From contig JAFCCD010000002.1 of NCBI GenBank assembly GCA_017610405.1, positions 1 through 36,621 on the forward strand: a stretch of 36,621 nucleotides of DNA, in the 5' to 3' direction. A program made the position numbers and the translations under genes. Of this stretch, positions 7,921 to 17,683 are shown piece after piece. The notes under the pieces are model-generated. The model was given only the letters and a program-made list of their open reading frames with translations. It was not told the origin of the DNA and did no database searches. Origin of the DNA: Nanobdellota archaeon (GTDB taxonomy: Archaea > Nanobdellota > Nanobdellia > Pacearchaeales > GW2011-AR1). The stretch's first letter is position 1; each line of letters begins with the position of its first letter.

Positions 7921-9526
7921 AATCTTTCAGATATTTCTTTCTTTAAGAATTTAACGAATTCGTTAATTTTCATTGTTTTTATATTTTTATTACCAAAAAT
8001 TCTTAAAGCCACCTTATTAGATTTCTCTTCTTTATCCCCCACAACAACAATATAAGGAATTTTTAGGATCTCTGCTTCTTTTACTTTTGAGGGAATATTT
8101 GTAGAATCAAAATCAGAATCAATTCTTAATCCAGGTATTTCTTCTACAAGTTGTTTTGCCACTTTTTTACCATATTTAATATTCCTATCTGCAAAACTCA
8201 AAATCCGAACCTGAATAGGAGAAAGCCATGTAGGCAAACGACCATTTGTATGTTCAAGTATTCTAATTCAAATCTTTCAGGCATTGAAAAATCAAGTTGT
8301 ACTGTTCCACATTGCCAAGTTCTATTTAGAGAATCTTTTAAATGGAAATCAATCTTAGGGCCATAAAAAGCGCCATCACCCTTATTTAATTTATATTTTA
8401 TTTTTAATTTTTTTAAAACATTTTCTAATGCTTTTTCTGATTTATCCCAGAGTTTATCTGTTCCAATTCTTTTTTCAGGTCTTGTGGAAAGCTCTATACA
8501 ATCTAATTTTAATCCAAATTTTTTATAAAAAGAATTAGTTAAATTAACAACTTTTTTTAATTCTGTTTCGAGTTGTTTTTCAGTACAATATATATGGGCA
8601 TCATCCTGGGTAAATTGGATTACCCTAAATAAACCAGCTAAAACACCTGATAATTCTTGTCTATGGACAATTCCTAATTCACCAACTTTTAAAGGTAAAT
8701 CTTTATAACTTTTTGGAGAATTTTTATAAATTAATATTCCTCCAGGACAATTCATAGGTTTAATTAAAAAATCTCTTTTTTCATATTTTGTTAAAAAATT
8801 ATTTTTATTATATTTCTCCCAATGACCTGAAATTTGCCAAATCTTCTTATCCATTATTTGTGGTGTGGAAACTTCTTGATAACCTGCTTTTTCATGCTCT
8901 TGTCTCCAAAATTTAATCAATTCTTTTTTAATTATCAATCCATTATTATGCCAAAAAACCATACCAGGAGCAACATCGTGAAAACTGAACAAATTCATTT
9001 GTCTTCCTAAAATTCTATGGTCATTCTCTTTTAATTTTGAACCATCAAGAATATTCTTCCCCATACTTTTCAAAAGACTTTTTGTATCAATTTTTTTATC
9101 TTCATTTTCAGTTTTAATTTCTCTACTCAATTCACTTAATGGATGTCCCTTAATCTTTAATTCAAACTCTTTATAATATCCAAAAGGAGCACTTACAACT
9201 TTGAAATTTTTTCCAAGTTCTTTTCCAGCTTTATCTAAAACAGCAACAGCAACATCAGGAGAAGAAAGATTATTCGAAAGATGAGCATAAGGATATAAAA
9301 CAATACTTTGTGCTTTCACTTGATTTGCAACATCTTCAACATTTTTCACAAGCTCCTTAAAAGACTCTTCAACATTATCTGTTTTTTCAACAGCAGTTAA
9401 AACAACTAAAGATTCCTTAATTTTCTTCCCTTTTTTTTCTTTATCAGTTAAATCTCTAACATTTTTCAAAGCTTTTTTTAATGGCTTAAAATTAATATAA
9501 TCAACATGTAAAGTCAAAATTTTCAT
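7917..9526 (-). pseudogene. thrS: Threonyl-tRNA synthetase, archaeal type, interrupted by an internal frame-breaking deletion
   Basis: ORF 8198-9526 has the archaeal ThrRS editing domain (MKILTLHVDYINFKPLKKAL) and catalytic core (MNCPGGILIYK, TQDDAHIYC, WQCGTVQLDFSMPERFELEY). ORF 7917-8237 has the anticodon-binding domain (PTWLSPIQVRIL...). At the junction EHTNGRLPTWLSPIQV is readable in the second frame directly after ...FELEY. Confidence 0.85.
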
Positions 9527-9561
9527 AACAGAGATAGTAAAATCAAGTTTAAAAAATTTAT

Positions 9562-10677
9562 CTAAATAAATTTAAAAACCTGCTTCTTGGCTTTTTTCAT
9601 TCTTTTCTGATGTTTCTTTAAAAATTCATTTATTTTTTTTATTGCAATTTCTTTTAATTCAGATGTCAACATTTCTCCTTTTCTATATTTATCTTCTATT
9701 TCTAAGAGTTTTTTATCGTTAGGCTCAAAAAACATTTTTAGATATTTAAAAGAAACATCCTTATCAGGATTTCCCCCTTTTTCTTTATGTTCTTTAAGAG
9801 TATCTCTTCCCCCTGAAAAAGCATATTTCTTTATTTTTCTCTCTACTTCTTTTGGAGAATCAGTCATAGCTATAAAAGAAGATTCATCACTACTTGACAT
9901 TTTTCCATTCCCCTTTAATCCAGGAATAAAAAGATGGTATGTTGAACTTATCTGGTTAAATTTATAATCTTTATTCTTATTTGCCATACCTCTTGCAATT
10001 CTTATATGTGGATCTTGATCTGTTCCTACTGGAATCAATGTAGGAATAGGTTTTCCTTCAAATTCTGGGAGTTGTGGAGAAAACATATCTGCTGCTTGTA
10101 ACAAAGAAGCATTTATTTTCCCTGGTGAAAGATCTCCATAAACTGCCCGAAATTCATTAAAAGTAGAATATCTAGAAAAATTCGAAGCAAGACGATAATA
10201 TGCATTTGATTTTTTAGCATTTTTAGACCTATCACTCTGAAAATAAAAATCTACATTTTTTGGCTTTAATCCTAATGCTATATAATTAACTAAATACTGA
10301 TCTATAGCTATTTTTCTTAATTCTTCAAGAGATTTTCCTCGTGCAGTATAAGCTTCAAGATCTGCAACAGCGATATACAATTTAACACCTAATTTTTGAT
10401 AAAATATCATTTGCTGTGCAAGAAGCATATGACCAAAATGAAACTTTCCTGAAGGCATTAAACCAGTCATCATCACAAAATTCTTTTTTGTTCTAATACA
10501 ATCTAAAATCTTCTCAAAATCTCTGTGTGCAAAGATTATCTTTCTTCTAAAAAGAACATTTTCATTGAAAATACTCGGAAGTTCTGGCAAATGTTTTATT
10601 CCAAATTCTTTTACCAATTTACCATAATCAATTTCTCCAGAAACTTCCCATGGTGTAACTGTTGTTTTTTCTGCCAT
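9562..10677 (-). CDS. trpS: Tryptophanyl-tRNA synthetase
   Basis: 371 aa; MTGLMPSGKFHFGHML, VGTDQDPHIRIARG, GKMSSSDESSFI. Confidence 0.95.
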   Translation of the reverse strand: MAEKTTVTPWEVSGEIDYGKLVKEFGIKHLPELPSIFNENVLFRRKIIFAHRDFEKILDCIRTKKNFVMMTGLMPSGKFHFGHMLLAQQMIFYQKLGVKLYIAVADLEAYTARGKSLEELRKIAIDQYLVNYIALGLKPKNVDFYFQSDRSKNAKKSNAYYRLASNFSRYSTFNEFRAVYGDLSPGKINASLLQAADMFSPQLPEFEGKPIPTLIPVGTDQDPHIRIARGMANKNKDYKFNQISSTYHLFIPGLKGNGKMSSSDESSFIAMTDSPKEVERKIKKYAFSGGRDTLKEHKEKGGNPDKDVSFKYLKMFFEPNDKKLLEIEDKYRKGEMLTSELKEIAIKKINEFLKKHQKRMKKAKKQVFKFI

Positions 10678-10762
10678 TAAATAAAAGAAGGCAAATGTTT
10701 TTTTTAAAACTATCTGACGGAAACATAAGAATATTTATAAATAATCTTCTATTTTGAATTCT

Positions 10763-12787
10763 ATGAAAAAAATGAGGTTTTTACTATTAATATTAATCCC
10801 ACTCCTATTCTTATTCCCATTAATATCTGGAATAATAATAATTAATCAACAACCAGAAGAAATTTACAATCTAGGTGATGTAATTTCTTTTCCTATAAAA
10901 ATAATATCTTCTGGAGGAACCATAGGAAGCCTTAACATAGATCTTATGTGTGGGGTACAAAAAGTCAATTACAAGACCGGAATTCCTCTTTTATCTGCTG
11001 GCGAAGAATATGAAACAAATATTTATGTTCCTTTAACAAAAGAAGAAATTGGTGAACTTAAAGAATCATGTAAAATAAAGGTCAATTTAGGAGAAGATTC
11101 TGTTATTACAAATGAATTCAAGATTTCTGATTTAATTTTATTAGATACAGAGTTTCCATCTCTTGAATTTAATCCTGAAGGAATCATTTCAATTGAAGGG
11201 CAAGCAATCAAAGAAAATAGTAATCCAACAGATGGATTTATAGAACTATTTATTCTTGACGGAGATAATTTAATATTAAATCATCTTGAAACAGTAAAAA
11301 ATGGTATTTTTTCAATAAATACCTCTCTTCCAAAAAATATAAAGGCAGGGGCATTAATTTTGAAATTAGATGTATATGAAGTGGATTCTAATGGTAATAT
11401 TGCAAATAAGGGATTTTTAAATCAAAATATAAGAATAAATCAAATTCCAACAAATCTTGAAATAGTTTTTGAATCAAAAGAAATAGAACCAGGAACAAAT
11501 CTGAAAATTAAATCTGTCCTTCATGATCAAACAGGAGAAAAAATATCTTCTATCACCCACATAACCATAAAAAATGGAAATGATAAACTTATGGAACAAA
11601 TAGAAATTGCAACAGATGAATTTCTTGAATTTCCCATATTATATAATGAAATTCCTTCGAGGTGGAAAGTACTTGCTTCATCAAATGAACTAACAAGTGA
11701 ATCATTCTTTACTATACTTGAGAAGGAATCAATAAATATTGAAATAGTAAATAGAACCCTGACTATTACAAATATAGGAAACATTATCTATGATAAAAAC
11801 GCCTTAGTTAAAATAGGAAATGAAACAATTAATATCGAGCTTTCTCTTGATATTGATGAAAGTCAAAAATACATTATTACAGCTCCTGATGGAAAATATA
11901 ATGTAAAAATCACAACAGAAGACTCTTCTTTCTTAGAAGAAGTTGCTCTTACAGGAAAAACAATAGATGTAAAAAAAGCAAATAGAACAGTTGGAAGTTT
12001 GATAAAATATCCTCTTGTCTGGATTTTTATGATCTTAATTCTTGGTTTTGTTGTTTTTATTATCTTTAGAAAAGGTTATCGGAAAACCTTTATCGGCCAT
12101 ATATCATCTAAAATAAAAAGAACAGGAGAAAAGAGAAAACTAATCCCACTAACAAAAGGATCATTAATTAATTCAAAAAATAAAGCAGAACTTTCTCTTT
12201 CAATAAAAGGAGATAAACAAAATGTTAATCTCATCTCTCTTAATATAAAAAATCTTAAGGAAATTCAGGCAAAAAAAGGAAATACTGAAGAAACTCTTCA
12301 AAAAATAGTTGATTTCTGCGAAGAAAATAAGGCAGTAACTTATGAAAGCGCTAACAACATATCATTTATTATAGCCCCTACAAAAACAAGAACTTTCAAA
12401 AATGAGAAAATAACTCTAGAACTTGCTAATAAGATAAAAGACATACTTAAAGACCATAACAAAATGGCTAAACAAAAAATAGAATTTGGAATTTCTCTAA
12501 ATTACGGAACAATAGTTGCAAAACAAGATAAAGATTCTTTTAAATTTATGAGTTTAGGAACACTAATCACTGCTGCAAAAAAAATATCTTCTCTAGCAGA
12601 AGAAGATATCTTGTTGAGTGAAAAGATGAATGACCAACTTGGGGCTGGTATAAAGACAAAAAAACAAGAAAAAAGTGGTGTAGAAGTTTATTCTATAAAA
12701 GAAATAAGAAATGTCGAAGAACACAAAAAATTCCTTAATAATTTTTTAAGTAAAATGGAAAGGGAAAATAAAGAAAAGAAAAAATAA
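10763..12787 (+). CDS. Membrane protein with extracellular beta-rich region, one TM, and a cytosolic class III nucleotidyl cyclase-like domain
   Basis: ORF track starts at a TTG at 10754; ATG at 10763 gives a signal peptide (MKKMRFLLLILIPLLFLFPLISG). TM near IFMILILGFVVFIIF. C-terminus NLISLNIKNLKEI...IEFGISLNYGTIVAKQDKDSFKFMSLGTLITAAKKISSLAEEDILLSEKM has the cyclase domain layout. Confidence 0.75.
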   Translation: MKKMRFLLLILIPLLFLFPLISGIIIINQQPEEIYNLGDVISFPIKIISSGGTIGSLNIDLMCGVQKVNYKTGIPLLSAGEEYETNIYVPLTKEEIGELKESCKIKVNLGEDSVITNEFKISDLILLDTEFPSLEFNPEGIISIEGQAIKENSNPTDGFIELFILDGDNLILNHLETVKNGIFSINTSLPKNIKAGALILKLDVYEVDSNGNIANKGFLNQNIRINQIPTNLEIVFESKEIEPGTNLKIKSVLHDQTGEKISSITHITIKNGNDKLMEQIEIATDEFLEFPILYNEIPSRWKVLASSNELTSESFFTILEKESINIEIVNRTLTITNIGNIIYDKNALVKIGNETINIELSLDIDESQKYIITAPDGKYNVKITTEDSSFLEEVALTGKTIDVKKANRTVGSLIKYPLVWIFMILILGFVVFIIFRKGYRKTFIGHISSKIKRTGEKRKLIPLTKGSLINSKNKAELSLSIKGDKQNVNLISLNIKNLKEIQAKKGNTEETLQKIVDFCEENKAVTYESANNISFIIAPTKTRTFKNEKITLELANKIKDILKDHNKMAKQKIEFGISLNYGTIVAKQDKDSFKFMSLGTLITAAKKISSLAEEDILLSEKMNDQLGAGIKTKKQEKSGVEVYSIKEIRNVEEHKKFLNNFLSKMERENKEKKK

Positions 12788-12794
12788 TTTTTAA

Positions 12795-13628
12795 TTATTT
12801 CTTAATATTCTTATTATTCTTGCCCTTATTTTTTTTAGAAGGTTTTTGGATGCTTTTCCTTGAAAATATTTCTTTTATAAAATCCAAAGATAAAAGTTTC
12901 AACGCTATTCCTGCTAAGATAAAAATTAATCCCATAATAAATACAATCCAAAAGACACTTCCTATTTTATTGAAGAATATTCCTATAAATAGAAGATAAG
13001 GATCTCCTGCTATAGATCCTATAATCTTTTCAAGTTTTAATAGAGGAAAAGAAGATATTACCAACAAAGAGCCAATAATTATAGGAGTATTTTGTTTATG
13101 CTTTGTTAAAAAAAGAATTAAAACTACCAGAATCCCAAAAATAATAAGAGTAAGATAAAATTTATCTTGCCAATAATTTTTTGCTTTTTCTGAAATTAAG
13201 AAAAATGGGAGTTTTGTTACTTTAAAACAATTCCAAAATTTACAGTTATAATTATCATAATAAATCTGTTCTATAATATTTTCTATTCCTTGAGATACCA
13301 TCGCAGAAGTACCTCCCCCAGTTTCATTCAAAATATCACAGGGAATAACAAAAGTATAATCTCCTTCAGCAAAAATATAAGAAGATTCATTTTGACAATG
13401 CTCTTCCATAAATTTTTGAGCATCTTCCATTCTTTCAATCAAATTAAAATTTCCTTCAAGAATATTTAATTTATCATTTGTAAAATTTTCCAAAATAGGA
13501 GCCATTTCTTTCTGCACATTTTTATATTTCAAAGAACTAGATAATACTAAGAATGTACTTCCCAAAAGAAGAACAATTAAAAGGATAATAGATACAAAAA
13601 CTAACAAGCTTCCCTTAATAAAACCCAT
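12795..13628 (-). CDS. Multi-pass membrane protein, unknown function
   Basis: 277 aa with several hydrophobic helices and a basic C-terminus. Confidence 0.75.
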   Translation of the reverse strand: MGFIKGSLLVFVSIILLIVLLLGSTFLVLSSSLKYKNVQKEMAPILENFTNDKLNILEGNFNLIERMEDAQKFMEEHCQNESSYIFAEGDYTFVIPCDILNETGGGTSAMVSQGIENIIEQIYYDNYNCKFWNCFKVTKLPFFLISEKAKNYWQDKFYLTLIIFGILVVLILFLTKHKQNTPIIIGSLLVISSFPLLKLEKIIGSIAGDPYLLFIGIFFNKIGSVFWIVFIMGLIFILAGIALKLLSLDFIKEIFSRKSIQKPSKKNKGKNNKNIKK

Positions 13629-13724
13629 ACTAAATCAATAAAAAAGATGTTTATAAATCTTAATTTAATTACTTTTTATTTTAATAATAAAAACCTTTAT
13701 TAACTAATTCAATTTTTATTCACT

Positions 13725-16442
13725 ATGATTGAAAAAAAAGGTGATTCGAAAGAAAACAAGTTACCTGATTTTATAAAATGGTTTTCAGAATTAGACAAGA
13801 CCTCTGGAAATCTTGTTGGAGGAAAGGGAGCAAATCTCGGAGAAATATACCAGCTAAAAATTTCTGTCCCTCCTGGATTTGCAATTACAGCACAAGCTTA
13901 TAATTATTTTATCAATCAAGCACAACTCGACGAAAAAATAAAAGAGCTTTTAAGCAAAATAGAATATGAACACACCGATAAACTCATTGAAATAACAAAA
14001 GAAATTCGTAATCACATAGAAGGGGCAGAATTTCCAAAAGAAATGGAAGAAGACATTATCGAAGCTTATGAAACTTTAGGATCAGAAGAATCTGGATTAA
14101 AAGGTAAACAAGCACAGGATATTATTAAAAAATCTCCAGAACCAATATTTGTTGCTGTAAGAAGTTCTGCAACTACAGAGGATTTAGCTGAAGCCAGTTT
14201 TGCTGGTCAACAAGATACTTTTTTAAATGTGAAAGGAAAAGATGACCTTTTAATCTATATAAAAAAATGCTTTTCTTCTCTTTTTACTCCAAGAGCAACT
14301 TACTACAGAAACAAAAAAGGATTTAAGCACGAGCAAGCAAGTCTTTCAGTAATAGTTCAAAAAATGATTGATTCAGATAAATCAGGAGTTGCTTTTTCTA
14401 AAGATCCTACTTTAAAAAATGATAATATAATGATTGAAGCTGTATGGGGACTTGGAGAAGGAATTGTTTCAGGACAAATTTCTCCTGACAGATATATTGT
14501 TTCTAGAGAATCTAAAGAGTTTCAAATTCAAAAAAAATATATAGGAAAAAAGAAAATTGCAATTACAAGAGATTCTTCTGGAAAAAAAGAGATTGTAAAA
14601 CTTAAAGAAGAAATTTCTGAAAGACAAGTCCTTAAAGAACATGAAATCAAAAAAATAGCAGAAATTGCATTAAAACTTGAAAAACATTATCAAAAGCCAC
14701 AAGATATTGAATTTGCTATTGAAGGTGGAGAGATTTATATTGTTCAAACAAGGCCAATTACCACTTTAGGAAAAAGAGTAGAAGAAGGTGCAAATATTAA
14801 ATTAAAAGGAGAATTAATATTAAAAGGTCTTGCAGCTTCTCCTGGAATTGGTTCTGGAAAAATAAAAATTATACATGATTTAAAAGATTTAGGAAAAGTT
14901 AACCAAGGAGATATTCTTGTAACAAAAATGACAAATCCAGATATGGTTGTTACAATGCAAAAATGCGCTGCAATAGTTACAGATGAAGGTGGAATTACAG
15001 CACATGCAGCAATTGTTTCAAGAGAGATGGGGATTCCTGCAGTTGTTGGAACTCAAGAAGCAACCACTAAATTAAAAGACGGAGAAATTATTACTGTTGA
15101 TGGATTCCATGGAGAAATTTACAAAGGAAAAATTGCTGAAAATGCCCAAAAAGAAATTCTTCCTGTAACAATTCAAACAAAAACAAAGATAAAAGTTATT
15201 GTGGATCTTCCAAGTTTTTCTTCTCGTGCTGCAAAAACAAAATTAAAGGAAGTAGGTCTTACAAGATTAGAAGGAATAATTGCAGAATCTGGAAAACACC
15301 CAATATACTTTTTAGAAAAAAATTCTTTAAAAGATTATGAAGAAATTTTATTTGATGGAATAAAAGATATTGCAAAACATTTTGAAGAAATTTGGATAAG
15401 AACTTCTGATATAAGAACAGATGAATTTCGAAATTTAGAAGGAGCTCCAAAAGATATAGAAGCCAATCCTATGTTAGGGATGCACGGAATAAGATATGGA
15501 ATAAAATATCCTGAAATATTTAAAGCAGAATTAAGAGCTATGAAAAGAATCTCAGAACAAGGTAAAAAAATAGGAATAATTTCACCACAAGTAATTTCTG
15601 TAGAAGAAATAAAAAAATTAAAAGAAATTCTAAAAGAAATTGGATTTAACCAGGGAAAAATAGGAATTATGATAGAAACCCCTGCATCTGTTCAACTCAT
15701 AAAAGAATTTTGTGAAGAAAAAATAGATTTTATCTCTTTTGGAACTAATGATTTAACTCAATATACTCTTGCTGTTGATAGAGGAAACGAAAAAGTGCAA
15801 CATCTTTACAATGAATTAGATCCATCTATCCTACACCAAATCCAACATGTAATAAAAACATGTAAGGAATATAATGTGGAAACAAGTATTTGTGGCCAAG
15901 CAGGAAGTAAAAAAGAAATGGTTAAATTTCTTGTAGAAAATGGAATTGATAGTATAAGTGTAAATGCAGATGTTGCTTCAGATATTGCTAATTATGTTGC
16001 AGAACTAGAAGGAAAAACAACAGGACAAGAAGAGCAAAATCAAGAACAAGCATTTATGAAACCAGAATATAATCAAACTAAAGAAGAGATTCCAAAAAGT
16101 AAAGAACCACCTATATCAGAATACAAAGAAGAAATACAAGAATCTAAAGAGGAAATTTCAGAAGATAAAGAACCACTTATATCAGAATTTAAAGAAGAAA
16201 TTCCAAAGATAAAAGGGGCAAATCCTATTCAAGAAGAAAAGCAAGAAGAAACACCTGAAGATATAGAAAAAGATATTGAAGAAAGTGGAGTTCCTAAAGA
16301 GATAGCGAAAGAAGAAGAAGAATTTGATGAAAAAGCCATGGAAGAGCAACCAGATCTTATTGAAGAACAAAAAACATATGAAAAAATATCTGGAAAAAAA
16401 GAAGAGAATGACACTAATGAAGAGGTTCTTGATATTTTCTAA
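13725..16442 (+). CDS. ppsA: Phosphoenolpyruvate synthase with unusual acidic C-terminal extension
   Basis: 905 aa; VGGKGANLGEIYQ, GGITAHAAIVSREMGIPAVVGT, FGTNDLTQYTLAVDRGNEK, ETSICGQAGSKKE. About 140 extra residues follow the canonical end. Confidence 0.95.
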   Translation: MIEKKGDSKENKLPDFIKWFSELDKTSGNLVGGKGANLGEIYQLKISVPPGFAITAQAYNYFINQAQLDEKIKELLSKIEYEHTDKLIEITKEIRNHIEGAEFPKEMEEDIIEAYETLGSEESGLKGKQAQDIIKKSPEPIFVAVRSSATTEDLAEASFAGQQDTFLNVKGKDDLLIYIKKCFSSLFTPRATYYRNKKGFKHEQASLSVIVQKMIDSDKSGVAFSKDPTLKNDNIMIEAVWGLGEGIVSGQISPDRYIVSRESKEFQIQKKYIGKKKIAITRDSSGKKEIVKLKEEISERQVLKEHEIKKIAEIALKLEKHYQKPQDIEFAIEGGEIYIVQTRPITTLGKRVEEGANIKLKGELILKGLAASPGIGSGKIKIIHDLKDLGKVNQGDILVTKMTNPDMVVTMQKCAAIVTDEGGITAHAAIVSREMGIPAVVGTQEATTKLKDGEIITVDGFHGEIYKGKIAENAQKEILPVTIQTKTKIKVIVDLPSFSSRAAKTKLKEVGLTRLEGIIAESGKHPIYFLEKNSLKDYEEILFDGIKDIAKHFEEIWIRTSDIRTDEFRNLEGAPKDIEANPMLGMHGIRYGIKYPEIFKAELRAMKRISEQGKKIGIISPQVISVEEIKKLKEILKEIGFNQGKIGIMIETPASVQLIKEFCEEKIDFISFGTNDLTQYTLAVDRGNEKVQHLYNELDPSILHQIQHVIKTCKEYNVETSICGQAGSKKEMVKFLVENGIDSISVNADVASDIANYVAELEGKTTGQEEQNQEQAFMKPEYNQTKEEIPKSKEPPISEYKEEIQESKEEISEDKEPLISEFKEEIPKIKGANPIQEEKQEETPEDIEKDIEESGVPKEIAKEEEEFDEKAMEEQPDLIEEQKTYEKISGKKEENDTNEEVLDIF

Positions 16443-16474
16443 ATATTTATAAAGAAAAAATACCTTTATGAAAC

Positions 16475-16975
16475 ATGGCTAAGATTTCTAAAAAAAAGAG
16501 GAAAAGCTCAAAAACAAAGACTATTTCCAAGAAAAAAACCAGAGCTAAAAAAACCAAATCCTTAACAGAAAAAAGAAGTGAGAAAAAAATAGATCATGCT
16601 ATTATAGATAATTTCATAACTCTTCAAAAAATTATGGTGAATTTTTCTATAAAATTTGATGCTCTTACAATTCAAATATCTCAACTTTTGGAATTATTTG
16701 AAATATCTGCGAAATCTCTTGCAAGAAAAGACTTTGAAACAGATAAAGAGGATAAGGACATAAAAAAAGTTCTTGAAAAACTTGATGACCTCTCTCAACA
16801 ATCAGGATTAATTGGAAAAGGATTGGCACTTATTCATGAAACTAATTATGGAAAAAAACCTTCTGTAAGGCCACCTCAACAAAGACAACATATTCCTGAA
16901 AGAGCCCAAGGAAAATTTAATCCTAAAACACCTATTTATCGGAAATCACCTGCCTCAAAAATTAAAGAAATTTAA
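16475..16975 (+). CDS. Conserved hypothetical protein with basic N-terminus
   Basis: 166 aa, MAKISKKKRKSSKTKTISKKKTRAKKTK then a helical region. Confidence 0.7.
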   Translation: MAKISKKKRKSSKTKTISKKKTRAKKTKSLTEKRSEKKIDHAIIDNFITLQKIMVNFSIKFDALTIQISQLLELFEISAKSLARKDFETDKEDKDIKKVLEKLDDLSQQSGLIGKGLALIHETNYGKKPSVRPPQQRQHIPERAQGKFNPKTPIYRKSPASKIKEI

Positions 16976-16990
16976 GATTAATTTATTTAA

Positions 16991-17683
16991 ATGCTCAAAC
17001 AAAGCTCAAAAAATTTTAAAGAATTTTTTCTCCTGGAATTTACAAAAGAACTTATAAGGAATACTTCTCCATATCAAAAACTTAGAATAAAAAAAGAAGT
17101 TATAGAATTAATTCGTGAAAGACCTATAATACAAAAAGTTCCTCAAAAAATTTTGTTAAAAAAAGAGATTTTACATGGAGCAGTTAAAGAAAAAATAAAA
17201 AGAGACACCGAAATTATTTCTTACTTAAAAAAAGAGGAAGTTTCTCCAGAATTAAAAAAATATTCTTTTAAAAAACAGCCCTTACCAAAGGTTCTTCCTT
17301 CATATAAAATTTCTGCTCCCCTTGAAATTCCTATATCAAAATTTCCAGAAACAGTTCAACATTTAAAACCAACAATTGGTTCAAGAACTATAAATTTAGG
17401 AAAGCTAGATCCACTAATAAAAGATCCATCAGTTAAGATAATAGAATGCAAGGGATCTAACGAAAGAGTTATTGTAATGGGAAAAATGGGAAGAAAAAGT
17501 ACAAAAATAATACTTACAAAAGAAGAAATAGATGAAATAATAAAAAGATTCTCTGATGCTACAAAAATTCCTATTCATGAAGGTATTTTTAGAGTTGCTT
17601 TTGGGGGCTTATTTTTTTCTACTATTGTTTCACAAATTATCAGTTCAAAATTCATGATAAGAAAGATTTCGAATATTCGTTAA
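16991..17683 (+). CDS. Conserved hypothetical protein
   Basis: 230 aa, C-terminus includes IIECKGSNERVIVMGKMGRKSTKIILTKEEIDEIIKRFSDATKIPIHEGIF. Confidence 0.7.
   Translation: MLKQSSKNFKEFFLLEFTKELIRNTSPYQKLRIKKEVIELIRERPIIQKVPQKILLKKEILHGAVKEKIKRDTEIISYLKKEEVSPELKKYSFKKQPLPKVLPSYKISAPLEIPISKFPETVQHLKPTIGSRTINLGKLDPLIKDPSVKIIECKGSNERVIVMGKMGRKSTKIILTKEEIDEIIKRFSDATKIPIHEGIFRVAFGGLFFSTIVSQIISSKFMIRKISNIR

Noticed and set aside
8151-8366. 71-aa plus ORF across the ThrRS junction
   Set aside because: Antisense to ThrRS fragments, no coding character.
7917-9526. Intein or natural split explanation for ThrRS
   Set aside because: Sequence is missing rather than inserted at the junction and the two frames abut or overlap, so an intein or intron does not fit.
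16182-16414. Phe/Ser-rich minus ORFs opposite the PEP synthase tail
   Set aside because: Mirror of the Glu/Lys-rich coding strand in two frames; no independent support.
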